A DNA stretch of 64,000 nucleotides from Coniochaeta sp. PMI_546 (GCA_021432605.1 MU271149.1:2170001-2234000), one strand, 5' to 3'. Numbered from the stretch's first letter, positions 1-10,855 are shown. The notes: generated by a model not told the origin, from the sequence alone. Made by a program: numbers and translations.

Positions 1-171
1 TAGCATGGCATTGAACTGAGGATGAGCAAAAGTAAGAGTACGTTCGATACGGTATATACATGTTGCACCCGCCGTGTGCGTGGGGCAGGAACCCAAAGGC
101 GATATAGGAGATAGCAAGACCTCGCTTCAAGGTTGTGATACGTCATATGCTCGCTATATCCAATGTTTCTC

Positions 172-1247
172 TCATACTTGTGAATGCTGCGCCAGCTTCG
201 CTGCAATCACCTGGCGGATTCTTTCCCTTGGCAGCTCCCATGCTTCCCTTCCCGTCCAGTGCCTATCTTGCTCGATACCCTGGTATATTAGGGCCTCGGT
301 GCCTAGTATGACTTGCCACCCGCGCGACTCAGCCAGAGCACCCAATTGGGTGAATGGTGTGGGATTATAGCACATCTCCAACATAGCGCCTTTCCGCTCT
401 TTGCCCAAGAACGTTTCTACCACAGCGCGGGTGAGCCTCTCGGCCTCAGTCTTTGGAGCGAAGTCGGGCACGCAGGCTACTATGGCCCCGGGAGAGTCCA
501 AAGCTTCAGCTTGCTCGACTGTTTCCACGTGCCGGAGGCCCTGGCCATAGCCTCGTTGCGTGCATTCTGTGATAACAGCGTCGACCTCGGTCTTATCCCG
601 GTTGACCAGATATATGTCTGTAGCTTTCAGCCACTTTCGCAGTGCATAGACGGCAGATCGAGCGGCTCCTCCGCCGCCGATGACGAGGGCCGGTCTGTTC
701 TCGAACACAACAGCAGGATTGTCAACATTTTGAAGAAAAGAATCACGGACGCCGATCACATCCGTGTTCGCGCCGCAGTAAATACGACGCCCATCCGGGG
801 AGTTTCGAAAGAAGATTGTGTTGCAAGCGCCGACATCGCGGCACTCATCAGTCAGTTCATCTAAATGCTGTAGGATAGAAACTTTGTGAGGCATGGTCAC
901 GGAAGCGCCTGCACACAATTTGTTAGCCGAGCCGAAGATCATGGAGGGTTTGACCATTCATATGCGGAATTATGCGTACCGTAACACTTGGGATGTTGTA
1001 TTAAACTCAGAAAGAGGTCCATGTCTGTGGAGTCAAGGCGCATCTGCTCCCATCGGAGACCGAGTTCTTGATATACCACATCGTGCAGCAGAGGCGACAT
1101 GGAGGCAGCAAGCTTCTGGCCAAAAAGATAGCCATGTCGGTCCAGGCGGCTGACCTTTTCGGGGAATGGGATGTCAGCCTGGAGTGATGGCCTGCTGCTG
1201 CTGGTGGCAGTAGCTGTGGCAGTGGTGGTCGTCGTGGTGGTAGACAT
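172..1247 (-). CDS. qa-3: Quinate/shikimate 5-dehydrogenase (catabolic, qa-3/qutB type)
   Basis: It should oxidise quinate or shikimate with NAD(P) to 3-dehydroquinate or 3-dehydroshikimate, the entry step of quinate catabolism in the cytosol. Two exons, 1247-980 and 908-172, are joined across a 71-nt GT...CTAAC...CAG intron and give 334 aa. The splice restores the substrate-site stretch GASVTMPHK, with the catalytic Lys near residue 98. Also visible are SMSPLLH (about 49-55), NTDVIG with the catalytic Asp near 139, and the nucleotide-binding loop GGGGAA near 167-172. The N-terminus is a Thr/Ala repeat (residues 3-15) that looks disordered. It is divergent from the dehydroshikimate dehydratase gene across a shared 1.6-kb promoter region. 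Which substrate is preferred cannot be read from sequence; the quinate role is inferred from its neighbours. Confidence 0.88.
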
Positions 1248-2878
1248 TTTGTATGACGATATATATATGATATAATGGGACGGAGCTCGGGGTCCGGTGG
1301 CTTGGAATCCAATATATCTCCTTGTACGTGGCTAGAGAATACCTTCAAGTTGTCGAGAACAGTGTCGGCGAGGATAAAAGGGTAGCTCAAGGACCTCACG
1401 ACTTTCAGCTCGTCTTTCTATATAATCCTGGGTCGGTGATCGCCAGTCCAGCCATACTCGCACAGAAACTGCGACAGATATGACCGTTGATAAAGGAATT
1501 GCAATAACGGAATTGCACTTAGGCACTCTGGACTAGGTCTCCGCTCTGAGGCAGGCAGGCTGTCAAGTTGTACCGGGGTGCCCACCTTGCTGGAAAAGAG
1601 GACATCCTGCGATCGCAGAGCACAGCTACCGCCTTTCTGTCTGTAGTCCGAACTTACTGTGTAATTCGGAGAGACGGATGTGGAGCGACTCCGCTGTGGG
1701 TTCGGGTGGCTTTGTGGGGGCCACCCATGGGGTATTGGTTGAATGTTTATCCCTGCATGCTGTGAAGGCACGGTAGCATCCACCATCTGACACTTACTAC
1801 ACGTGTACACGCGTGTTTGTACATCCGGACGACATGTGTCACGGACACTTCCATACCTGTAGGTGAACCTGGAACCTGGTGAAGTACCTTCGAAAACTCA
1901 ATTTGCGTCTTCTGTCCCCTGACCAATACGGGCAGTCAGGCACCTGGTCGAAACTGATTGCAAACATTGACCGTAGGATGATGTCACTAATCGCCGCCCT
2001 GCCGATGCTACCCGGCTTGTCCTCTCCAGACCACGCTGGATTGAGACTTCCAGGTCACCTCATTGAGCCACCAATACTGCCTGCCCTTGGCCGCATCCTG
2101 CCCACTGACTGAATGCAAAGCCGTGTTTCGTCGGCGGCGGTTGAGTCTTGTTCCACCGGGAAAATGTAAAGGTAGGATGACGCTGTCAAACTTGGCCGGG
2201 GAATTGGCCAGTGATGGCCCAACCCGGAAGGTCTGAACGGCCGATAAGCTGCGAAGGTAGCTGAGAACTTTGACTCTACCTAACTCAGGACTGGAATCGC
2301 TGTTATTTGCCCTACCGCGGTACACAAGCGTAAGGTGGATATGGTGGATGGGTAGTACCGCAACTGTCAGATCGTGACTGGCCTGACTGCCCAGTGGTAG
2401 TCCAGGCATTTGATCACGGGGCTCTAGCTGTGCATATATACGGTACTACTACACTTAAGCTTGTCGTAGGTCGTCCTACCTATCGTCACCCTGTCAGAAA
2501 CGTGCCTTACATGCCTGCCATTACGCTCGACCTCCCACTGAACAAGGTTCGCGATCAGCGATCACAACTCTCCCTTGTCGTTTACGTGCATTCGACCGTC
2601 TCGCATTGGTCCTCCGCTTGATGCGAGCCTACTGACAGCTCACTCCTTTCCCTGGGCAGAGAGAAGTCATCTGTACCTTCTCGGCTCAGCTTAAAGTCGA
2701 GAGGCTTCGCTCTGAACTTCGTTCATTCTCCCGCAAGTCTTCTTACGCAAACAATATCCAGCTTCTTTGTGCTTGTCTCGTCTGCCTCGACTTCAGTCGG
2801 GGCTCACCATCTTGTATCTACCACGGCCACCCACTACCTCCACTACAGGCGGCATCGTATGCTACCTCCCAACCCAGC
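1248..2878. promoter_or_regulatory. Shared divergent promoter region of two quinate genes
   Basis: This 1.6-kb stretch separates the dehydrogenase (-) from the dehydroshikimate dehydratase (+), so it must carry both promoters. No convincing gene is visible inside; open frames are short and unlike known proteins. The part just before the + gene (about 2700-2878) is pyrimidine-rich, as fungal leaders often are. It also holds a near match to the Neurospora quinate-activator site, listed separately. Confidence 0.6.
1737..1752. promoter_or_regulatory. Candidate quinate activator (QA-1F/QUTA-like) binding site
   Basis: The 16-mer GGTTGAATGTTTATCC matches 14 of 16 positions of the Neurospora qa activator consensus GGRTAARYRYTTATCC as I recall it, with a perfect TTATCC half. 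It lies about 490 nt upstream of the dehydrogenase start and about 1.1 kb upstream of the dehydratase start. It is a single site found by eye, so chance remains possible. Confidence 0.35.
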
Positions 2879-3961
2879 ATGTCTTATAAACTAGCCATCA
2901 GCTCCATGTCCTTGGGTCGCTGCTTTGCTGGCCATGCTCTCAATCACAGACTCGACATGGCTCAAAAATACGGATACCAAGGAATCGAACTGTTCTATGA
3001 AGATCTTGCCTACCTTGCGGAGCACCTTTCTGTCGAGGATTCACCTTGCGGACCCTCTGCTGCTGCTCAGATAGCCGCAGCTCGCCAGATATATACCATG
3101 TGCCATGACCGTGGCTTGCAGATAATCTGCCTTCAACCCTTCCTCCACTATGACGGCCTTGTCGACCGGACAGAGCACGAGAGACATATGGGGAAACTGG
3201 AGTTATGGACTCAACTCGCCCATGTGCTCCGGACGGACCTCATCCAGATTCCGGCCAATTTCCTTCCTCCTCAATTTGTAACGGATAATCTTGACCTCAT
3301 TGTGGCCGACCTTCGCAAAGTTGCCGACTTTGGACTTGCGCAATCTCCTCCAATCCGGTTCGCGTACGAGAGTTTGTGCTGGAGTACCCGGGTCGATACG
3401 TGGGAGGGTTGCTGGGATGTCGTCAAGCGCGTCGACCGTCCTAATTTTGGTATGTGTCTAGACACCTTCAACATCGCTGGTCGAATATACGCCGATCCGA
3501 CCAGCCCCACTGGACGGACGCCTAGCGCCGAGCAGGCGGTGCGCGAATCCATACGCAGGCTCGTGGCCGAGGTGGATGTCAGCAAGGTCTTCTATGTTCA
3601 GGTCGTTGATGCAGAGAGACTGCAGGCTCCCCTGGTTGAAGGCCACCCGTATTATAGAGCAGACCAGCCGGCGCGCATGAGCTGGTCTCGCAACTGTCGT
3701 CTCTTCTACGGCGAGCGGGACCTTGGAGCATACCTTCCCGTTAAGGATATCGCCTTGGCGTTCTTCCACGGCCTTGGCTATGAGGGCTGGGTGAGTCTCG
3801 AGCTCTTCAACCGACGCATGGCCGACAAGGGAGTCGAGGTATCAGAGGAGCTGGCACGTCGAGGGGCTGTGTCCTGGACTAAGCTTCTGAGGGACATCAA
3901 GCTTCACAGTGCCACGGCTTTCCCACCAACGGCCGCCGGCAAATTCGCTGCGTCGCTGTGA
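2879..3961 (+). CDS. qa-4: 3-dehydroshikimate dehydratase (qa-4/qutC type)
   Basis: Predicted to convert 3-dehydroshikimate to protocatechuate, the step that commits quinate carbon to aromatic catabolism. A single uninterrupted frame of 360 aa matches the usual fungal length. The N-terminus (SSMSLGR, then GYQGIELFYEDL near 32-44) and the strands carrying LCWSTR (about 166) and CLDTFNIAGR (about 193-202) are those of the xylose-isomerase-like/AP-endonuclease-2 TIM barrel, whose Glu, Asp and His residues bind a divalent metal. GYEGWVSLELFNRR (about 300-313) is the conserved C-terminal strand. The start follows CCCAGC and fits the family N-terminus. It is convergent with the dehydroquinase gene. 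Confidence 0.92.
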   Translation: MSYKLAISSMSLGRCFAGHALNHRLDMAQKYGYQGIELFYEDLAYLAEHLSVEDSPCGPSAAAQIAAARQIYTMCHDRGLQIICLQPFLHYDGLVDRTEHERHMGKLELWTQLAHVLRTDLIQIPANFLPPQFVTDNLDLIVADLRKVADFGLAQSPPIRFAYESLCWSTRVDTWEGCWDVVKRVDRPNFGMCLDTFNIAGRIYADPTSPTGRTPSAEQAVRESIRRLVAEVDVSKVFYVQVVDAERLQAPLVEGHPYYRADQPARMSWSRNCRLFYGERDLGAYLPVKDIALAFFHGLGYEGWVSLELFNRRMADKGVEVSEELARRGAVSWTKLLRDIKLHSATAFPPTAAGKFAASL

Positions 3962-4339
3962 TACGACTTGTTTCGAAGCTTAGCACGGCTGTGATGGCAG
4001 TTGTAGCAGTGTATTGAGATGAGCTCATGCTGCTGGCTACGCAGGGTTGAGCGTGAGTTTGATGAAGGCAACTTGGGAGTCATCACTCGGGCACGGCGTA
4101 CCGGCGTTCGTGTGAAGCAGCGACTGCAGCAGAATTATGGCATTGGATACTGTACTCTTATATCATATTGCGGAACTTCGGACGGAATAACTAAGTATGC
4201 TCTCCGTCTTTCGTGCTTATGACTATTGCGAACATTAGGATCATCGAGATGATAGACGTAGTAATCGTCGACTTGTACTCTCCTCCGCAGCAGAGTGTGT
4301 GTTTATACTTTATGTCTGCAGGGGCTCCAAATAACACAC
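3962..4339. other. Short convergent intergenic region
   Basis: This is the 3' flank between the dehydratase (+) and the dehydroquinase (-). I see no gene or conserved site in it; both 3' UTRs should lie here. Confidence 0.6.
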
Positions 4340-4843
4340 TCATGCCCGTTTTCCCTCGTCCTTGATCTTGAGATGCTTTGCCGCAAATTCTAAAGCGGCG
4401 GAATACCCGTACACACCTAGCCCGCAGATCACGGCTACGGCCTTGTCACTGAAGTAACTGTGATGTCTCCATGGTTCCCTGGCATGAACGTTGGATACGT
4501 GTATCTCAATAAAGGGAATATCGACACCCAGTAGGGCGTCACGAACAATAACACTCGTGTGGGTGAGACCGCCGGGGTTGATAATGATGGCTGACACTTT
4601 GTCGGCATCGGTGTATCTCTCCATCGCGAGAGGTCCCCTCCCTGCTGCCGCCTGGATACGGTCGATGATGGCACCTTCGTGGTTGGACTGGAAGGTCTCG
4701 AGCTCGAAGCCGAGGTCTTGCGCTTGGCGTTGTGCTTGTGCCTCGACGTCGCCTAATGTCGACGAGCCATAGATGTGCGGCTCGCGAAGCCCCAGCAGGT
4801 TTAGGTTGGGACCGTTGATGAGGAGAATGCGTCTCGCGGGCAT
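4340..4843 (-). CDS. qa-2: Catabolic type II 3-dehydroquinate dehydratase
   Basis: Catalyses 3-dehydroquinate to 3-dehydroshikimate in the quinate pathway. The single exon of 167 aa is a typical type II (dodecameric, flavodoxin-like) enzyme. The motif [17 protein letters not shown] (residues 10-26) carries the catalytic Arg20 and Tyr25 on the flexible lid. [11 protein letters not shown] (51-61), [11 protein letters not shown] (88-98) and [11 protein letters not shown] (113-123, with the general-acid region His115) follow. Residues 68-82 form a short insertion relative to bacterial enzymes. This enzyme is distinct from the type I dehydroquinase domain of the fungal AROM protein, so it marks the catabolic rather than the biosynthetic route. 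It lies divergent from the IMPase-like gene. Confidence 0.94.
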   Translation of the reverse strand: MPARRILLINGPNLNLLGLREPHIYGSSTLGDVEAQAQRQAQDLGFELETFQSNHEGAIIDRIQAAAGRGPLAMERYTDADKVSAIIINPGGLTHTSVIVRDALLGVDIPFIEIHVSNVHAREPWRHHSYFSDKAVAVICGLGVYGYSAALEFAAKHLKIKDEGKRA

Positions 4844-5937
4844 CTTGAAAGTGAGGATGAGGGAAGGCGAGGGTGAGACAGAGATCTGTTGCTGGACTGC
4901 TGGAAGAGAAGGTGGGCAGGCTCAGTGTAACAGTAATTCTGTATGCTTTTCTCTTCGCTGTTTGCTCCTGTCCCCTCAGATCGCAAGTCGCTAGAAGATG
5001 ACCCAACCGTGTAAGAACTCATCCTCGCTATCCGATCGCTTTACTTTCTGGTGCCAGCTGTCGATCCGGAATGGTTGACAATCCTGGAGTTGGCGGTATG
5101 GTGCACTCCGGCATGTAACCTTTTGAGCGTTGATCCGCATTTACCATCACGTCCACCGTCTAAACACTCTTCCGGCGTGTGGGGGAAGGGGGTGGGCTTA
5201 GGACCCAGGAAATTGTTGTGCTTTGCGGGGCCTCCACCATGTCCCGCAGCGCCCGCAATTCTACCTTATACATTAAAGGGACTTGTTTGGTGCATTAGAC
5301 TGAGACTCTGATGCTTCAGAGACGGGACCAAGTATTGTCGTAGCCACTGGATTTGGTTGTCCGGAATGCGCAAGCTTTCATAATGCGAGTGGAAGGAAGG
5401 TTCAAGACGACCCTGATTTCGCTTCTTTGACTGCTTCCCGTCGCCAAGGATAATTCTAACTCGCAAGGTACATTTCTCGCGCTAGACAGGTGCCCTCAAA
5501 AGGACATAAGCCATCCCGTCTGTCCTGCAATTTTTGACCGTCGTAGCCGTTGAGCATGCTGTGACCAGTTTAGGTACCGACCAGATACGGAAGGTACCTG
5601 AATGGGGGTTTTCCGATGCTTCGGTTTGCTACGGCATACCCCTGTCTCACGGGGCAAGCTTTGCAACTACCTTACACAGTATCCCACCGCTAAGGTAAAG
5701 GACCCTGAGCCAGGTACCTTCAGTCAGCTACCTACCTAAGGTACCTTGCCTTAGAGACCCAGAAAGCCAACCTAAGGTACCTTATTCATCGCGACCTCTA
5801 GTAGCTACGCGGCTCGAGCCCCGACTTCCTCTGCACTTTCTTCGAAGCCACAAGCTGCCTGTTTACACCCATAGCCTACCACCAAGTGCTACATCCTGCA
5901 CTGTCTCAATCCGTACAGTCACATCGCCAAAACTACC
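4844..5937. promoter_or_regulatory. Divergent promoter region, dehydroquinase and IMPase-like genes
   Basis: This 1.1-kb intergenic stretch has no convincing gene. The half nearest the IMPase-like gene carries a dense set of GGTACC-centred motifs, listed separately. The last 120 nt before the + start are C/T-rich, like a fungal leader. Confidence 0.55.
5571..5783. repeat. Cluster of AAGGTACCTT-like palindromic motifs
   Basis: Within about 210 nt there are five GGTACC cores (near 5572, 5593, 5712, 5740, 5776). Most are extended to AAGGTACCT or CCTAAGGTACCTT, and CTAAGGTAAAGG and CCTACCTAAGG variants lie between them. The spacing is irregular, so this is a dispersed motif rather than a tandem array. 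Similar short clusters occur in other intergenic regions of the window. Confidence 0.7.
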
Positions 5938-7390
5938 ATGACGGTCATCAGTAGGGACCAATTGGACGAGATTTACGCTTTTGCGGTACAACTGGGCAAG
6001 GATGCCGGCGACATGCTCATGGACGCCGCTAGATCTAGATTTGGAGATGCGGGCCAAAGCGAACAAGCTATTGAAGAGAAGGACAGTGCTGTCGACATTG
6101 TCACCAAGACTGACGAAGGTATGTCGAATTCAGGTCACCGCGGCGCACTGATGATCGATGGATCGTCTTGGGAACCGTCAAAGCTGGAAGTGACCACTTA
6201 ACCTGAAGAGTCTGAGGCGGCTGACCTTGTCCTTCTTGTCCACCTATTTCAGCCGTCGAAGCTTTCATCAAGAACTCCATAGCTAAGAAATATCCACGTC
6301 ACAAGTTAGTCGAATCCTTTGCGTAAATGTGTCGCAATTATTCATCCTTCAAAACGTCTCTCAGTTGTGACTAACCACGGCCATACATCGTCTCCTAGAT
6401 TTCTCGGTGAGGAGAGTTACTCAAAGGGCTCTTCACGCGATTATCTGATCACCGATGCGGCACCAACGTGGTGCGTCGACCCACTAGACGGCACTGTCAA
6501 CTTCACCCATCTATTTCCTATGTTCTGCGTCTCTATCGGCTTCATAGTCGGTGGTGACGCCGTTATAGGCGTCATCTGCGCCCCGTTTCTCAATCAGCTC
6601 TTCTCTGCCTGCCGCGGCCGGGGTGCCTGGCTGAATGAGTCCCTGCCGCTACCCCTGGTTCGCAACCCTGTGCCGCCCCTTCCCGACCAGGCACCCAGCG
6701 GTTGTGTCTTCTCTTGCGAGTGGGGAAAAGATAGGAGAGACACGCCTGACGGGAACATGCACCGCAAAGTCGAGAGCTTCATCAACATGGCAGCCGAGAT
6801 CGGCGGACGCGGAGGACAAGGAGGGATGGTGCATGGAGTGCGGAGTCTAGGGAGGTACGTTGGCCATCATCCGTTTATGTATTTGCGTCGCGCAGTGAGG
6901 CATGGCTTGCTGACTCTGCGATCTAGTGCAACCCTAGATTTGGCATACACGGCAATGGGAGCTTTCGATATATGGTGGGAAGGAGGGTGCTGGGAGTGGT
7001 AAGCACAACATGGCACCATGAGCGTGTATACTGCGCAAAGAAAGAGATGTTAATGAGAGCTAACGGTTGCTCCAAGGGATGTTGCTGCAGGGATTGCTAT
7101 CCTGCAAGAAGCAGGAGGCCTGGTAACCACCGCAAACCCTCCAGAAAATTCGGACACAGCTGCAATACCTGATGTTCGGCTAGGGAGTAGGCTGTATCTT
7201 GCTGTAAGGTAAGTCTAGCTCATAGCCCAGGTACGAGATATCCGTGGAACATTGCTGATGTAGGTACCTCGTCCACCACAGACCAGCGGGGCCGTCATCC
7301 ACCGAATCAGGTCGTCAAGGACAAGAGCGAGTCGTCAGGGGGGTATGGCGGAGAGTAAAGTCCTTAGACTATGCTCGGCCAGGGGCTTGA
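5938..7390 (+). CDS. qa-x: Inositol monophosphatase-like protein of the quinate cluster (qa-x/qutG type)
   Basis: Six exons, 5938-6118, 6253-6304, 6399-6854, 6927-6998, 7077-7208 and 7264-7390, give 339 aa. All introns have GT...AG ends and the junctions restore family motifs. The metal-site motifs are complete: GEE (81-83), DPLDGT (105-110) and WDVAAG (254-259). The protein is therefore expected to be a folded Mg-dependent sugar or inositol phosphatase. The C-terminal part GRQGQERVV...LDYARPGA is typical of fungal members. Its homologues sit in the Neurospora qa and Aspergillus qut clusters, where their job is not settled; membership here is inferred from position between dehydroquinase and maleylacetate reductase. 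Confidence 0.9.
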
Positions 7391-7470
7391 ATGGGGCTCC
7401 TGAAAATACTTGCGACACGTTCTCGGCTAGTATGAGGTGTAGACAGATGTCCGCTCGCAGTGGATAGTAA

Positions 7471-8650
7471 TCAAAGATCAACTCTTGCAGTCTCGCCGGC
7501 CCAGGCTCGTCGAATGAGTTCCCTGATTTTCTCTTTCACCAGTGGTCGAGGGTTCCAGTACTGCTTTTCCAGTGCGAGATGTGCGGTTCTGTCAATATCA
7601 TCCTCGACCATGCCGATATCCCTTAGGGCGCGCTCAACCTCCAGCGACTGAAGCATGCTAGTGATAGCCGAGACGAGATCTTGGGAAGAAAGACCCGGTC
7701 GGCCTACGAGCGCAAACCCAAAGCTTTCGACCACATCGCTCCCCAGAGACGGCAGGTTGTACGCTACTGTGTGAGGTAGTAGTATTGCGTGAGTTTCCGC
7801 ATGAGGAAGATTACAGCAGCCGGCCACCGTGTGGGCCAGCTTGTGCTGCAGGGCGATGCCAGTAGATGCGACGGCCATACCGGCAAGAAACGCTCCGTAG
7901 AGGACAGACGACCGGGCTTCGCGTGAAAAGGGGTCCGCAGCGACTCGTGGCAGCGACTCCGCGAGACACTTAAGGGAGTTCAACGCAATCAGCGACGTCA
8001 CCGGATTTGCATCCCTTGCGTACAGCGCCTCCACTGTTGGGTCGTCAGCAACTGCCAACTACAGGTGTGGAATGTGCGGTAGTGACGAGAAGATGAGATG
8101 TACCAGAATGAGCCATGGCGTTGAGTCCGCTCACTGCGCTGAGGTGCTTAGGCAACTGCATGGTGAGATCTACGTCGTATATGACAGTTGAGGGCAGGAT
8201 CTTTGGATCCGTGATAGCAACCTTTTTGCCGTCCTTGCGTTCGCCCAGGATCGCAGTCATCTCGGAGCCTGAGTATGTGGTAGGAATACAGATGTGAGGC
8301 AGTCCTGCCCTGAAGCAGATGGCTTTCCCCAGCCCAATGGCACTCCCGCCGCCAACAGATACAACGCAGTCGACTCCATCCGCTTTGAGATGACCCACCG
8401 AAGTGTTTGTGATCTCGGAGGGTACGTGGACCACAGCTCTGTCCAGGATGCGGGCCGTGTGTATGGACGCTGTCTCCAATATGTTGTTGACGGTTCTTGC
8501 AAGGGAAGCTCGGGTCGGGCTGCAGACGATGACGGGGAGGTTCACACCGAGGCGTCGGAGCTCTTCCGGTAAGTTGCTAAGGCTCCCCGGACCGAACACG
8601 ACCCGTGGGGTTGAGGCAGAGAAAACAAATCCCTGGCTCTTGGACGCCAT
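7471..8650 (-). CDS. Maleylacetate reductase (iron-type alcohol dehydrogenase family)
   Basis: Should reduce maleylacetate to 3-oxoadipate with NAD(P)H, the last peripheral step of the hydroxyquinol branch of aromatic breakdown. Exons 8650-8104 and 8033-7471 give 369 aa. Choosing the acceptor CCAACAG at 8034 rather than nearer AGs restores NAMAHSVEALYA exactly, as in the family. GGGSAIGLGKAI (100-111), PTTYSGSEMT (123-132) and HKLAHTVAGCCNLPHAETH (246-264) are the dinucleotide- and substrate-site motifs. The start at 8650 has an ACCATGG context; an in-frame ATG at 8722 would add 24 unremarkable residues. It is convergent with the IMPase-like gene, with 80 nt between stop codons, so it looks physically part of the cluster. 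Another iron-ADH activity is possible but less likely. Confidence 0.88.
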
Positions 8651-8985
8651 GGTCAATAGGTTGCAGAGGCCGTGATGAAGGAAGGGTTCGGGTTGATTTT
8701 TGTGAAGGGCTGGAACAGTCAAGGCATCTTGAACCCTGACATCGATCGAAATCCAGTCGCCGGCAGTATTTCTGGCCCCGCGGAGCGACCGTGGATAGGT
8801 GGAGCCACATCGACCAGCTTCGATAGCAGCATCAAGATAGCTTCGAAAGAAATCAGATATTCATGAGAGAAATGTGGACAAGTAAGGTATTGTAGGCAGA
8901 GGTCGATCTTCGGCAACAATATGGCAGAGGTAAAGGGAGATATGTCGCATGAGATTGGAGGTTAAATAATCTGGCAGGATGCCTA
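8651..8985. other. Promoter of the maleylacetate reductase gene
   Basis: This 335-nt stretch lies between the reductase start and the 3' end of jip5, both on the minus strand. It contains no gene and no clear activator palindrome. Confidence 0.5.
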
Positions 8986-10315
8986 TTAATCCAGACCTGG
9001 AAATGCCACAACCGTCGTCTGCATGCCTTTGCCTTTTCTGCGCTTCTTCTTTGGCAGCCTCACACGTTTTGCTGAATCCGAATCGCTGTCGCTGTCGCTG
9101 CCATCTTCGTCCTCGTCACTTTCGCCGCTGTCAGCCGTTCGCTTATAGGCATTGTCGGCCTCTGCATCTTCTTGATCGTCCTGCGCGCCGCTGTTCTCCG
9201 ACTCGGCCCAAACCTTCACCGTTCTTCCACCTCCGCTGATCATGCGACCGTAAGAATCAAAGCCAACGGCTACCACTCCTTCCACATCGTCGTGCCTCAG
9301 GACGCTATGGACGTCCCGCGCCCGGAGATCGACAATGCTTATGCTGCCATCCCCCACGCCAACAACCACCTTCTTTCCCCAACCAAGTTCGTCAGGCACC
9401 CGAACGATGGCATCTAGACTCTCACCGTCTCTTTTGGTCGACCCAGTTGCTACATGAATGCGCTCCTGCTGATCGTCCCAAGCGCCACGATCCCATAAAG
9501 TCAAGACACCGCCGCCCGTACCAATAGCGACAACGGGATTGCTCCGCATATGTTTGGGTCCAAGGCCTGATGGGATCATGGTCGAGCACAGAAGCTCGTC
9601 CTCTTGATCCTCGGACCGGGCCATTATGCCGTGCCGCAGGTCAGTTACAGCCAGCGTTGTGCCTCCTGTCGAGACCCACTGTTTTGGGAAGCCCGATGTG
9701 CTCTCAGCAGACGGAGGCAGAGGCGTCAGGCTGGTGATATAGTCGTCGTGGGGGATGTGCTTCCGCACCGGCTTGGGGTTCACTGAACCGTTCTCTCGCA
9801 GATCAAAGATATAGAGAGCACCCGAGTCGGTGCCGAGGAGGATGGTTTGGGGCGAGAGCACGTGCATGATGGCCGGAGAGTCGGTCGCATCGGATGTGGA
9901 GTTTCGAGGCGGAAGGCCAATCTTTGACGTTACGACGCCAGTGGTCGGCGAGAACTGCTTAACGATGGCATCGGTGCCGGCAGAGTAAAGAGCTAAGCAC
10001 AAGGCGAAAAGGTACATTGGTCAGTGCCCCAGCTCAGCAATGACAGTTCCAACGAGCATGTGTAAACCTACATTGGCCGTCATGACTGTAGGCCAAGCAT
10101 CGACAGCTGCCTTTGTGTCGGCGCGTGCTCCAAATGCTCTTGATCAAGCCTCTTCCGCCGGCGATGCTGCTAGTTGTGTCGCTTTCCTGTGAAGGCAGGC
10201 GGAAGGTCTCGACATGGCCGCTGATCAGGCCGACTGTCACCAAGGGCTCAGTCGGGTGCAGCACCTGAGTGAAGATATCCGAACTCAGCGGAAGAGTGCA
10301 GAGATTTTCAAGCAT
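8986..10315 (-). CDS. jip5: WD40-repeat protein Jip5
   Basis: A 416-aa beta-propeller protein predicted to act in the nucleolus/nucleus in ribosome biogenesis. Exons 10315-10072 and 9992-8986 flank a 79-nt intron. The junction rebuilds SHDGQSLYSAGTD, the end of one WD repeat. The N-terminus [16 protein letters not shown] and the [12 protein letters not shown] repeat are characteristic of Jip5. Later repeats include [16 protein letters not shown] and [16 protein letters not shown]. Residues about 360-405 form an acidic Asp/Glu/Ser tail, followed by a basic KKKRRKGKG cluster that resembles a nuclear/nucleolar signal. It is divergent from the chitinase gene. It is a housekeeping gene with no expected functional tie to the quinate cluster. 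Confidence 0.9.
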
Positions 10316-10855
10316 GGCTACGAGCTCGAGCTTAAGATTTCAACTCTGACTTGAGGCTCAGGTCAGGTCGTTCAGCTGCTGCGAGCCTCCGAGTCCCCCA
10401 GATCCTGCTTATGTGTATCAATGTAGTACATGCAGTGTTGCCGCATCCAATGTCATGTCAATCAATCCGACGGAATTTTTACACATTACACGGAAGAAAC
10501 GATTCTACACTACTTGTAGCTCGGATGTACGCTAAGCTGTAGTAGGATAAGCGTTCTAGGTACGTACACTACTAGCAGGTACCTTAGTGAGGCATTGTAC
10601 ATACCACAAGGTAGCTGGGTACCTTGGATACCTTATTGTGACGCAGGTTGTAGTGGGGTCAACGCAGCCCCTGTCACTGACGTATAGGGCATTCGGCTTG
10701 TTGCAGCACGCGCGAAGCAGCTGTAACTTTATATCTCGTGTTTACCTTGTCTCTCTCGGTAAGGTACTTTGGAATTTGCGGATTTACCTGGAATAGAACT
10801 ATCACACACATCATCACCACACCATCTCAGCTGCTATGATATCCTAGAGGTAATC
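10316..10855. promoter_or_regulatory. Divergent promoter region, jip5 and chitinase
   Basis: This 540-nt stretch holds no gene. It contains a second cluster of GGTACC-type motifs (10556-10634) and further AAGGTACT/AAGGTA copies near 10760. Confidence 0.55.
10556..10634. repeat. Second cluster of GGTACC-type motifs
   Basis: In about 80 nt: TAGGTACGTAC, CAGGTACCTTAG, CAAGGTAGC, GGGTACCTTGG and ATACCTTA. The motif family is the same as upstream of the IMPase-like gene. Confidence 0.65.

Noticed and set aside
313-864. 183-codon + strand frame
   Set aside because: It is antisense to exon 2 of the quinate/shikimate dehydrogenase, whose motifs are unambiguous on the minus strand.
5446-5461. GGATAA-containing 16-mer as a quinate activator site
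   Set aside because: Only the left half fits the palindrome; the right half does not match.
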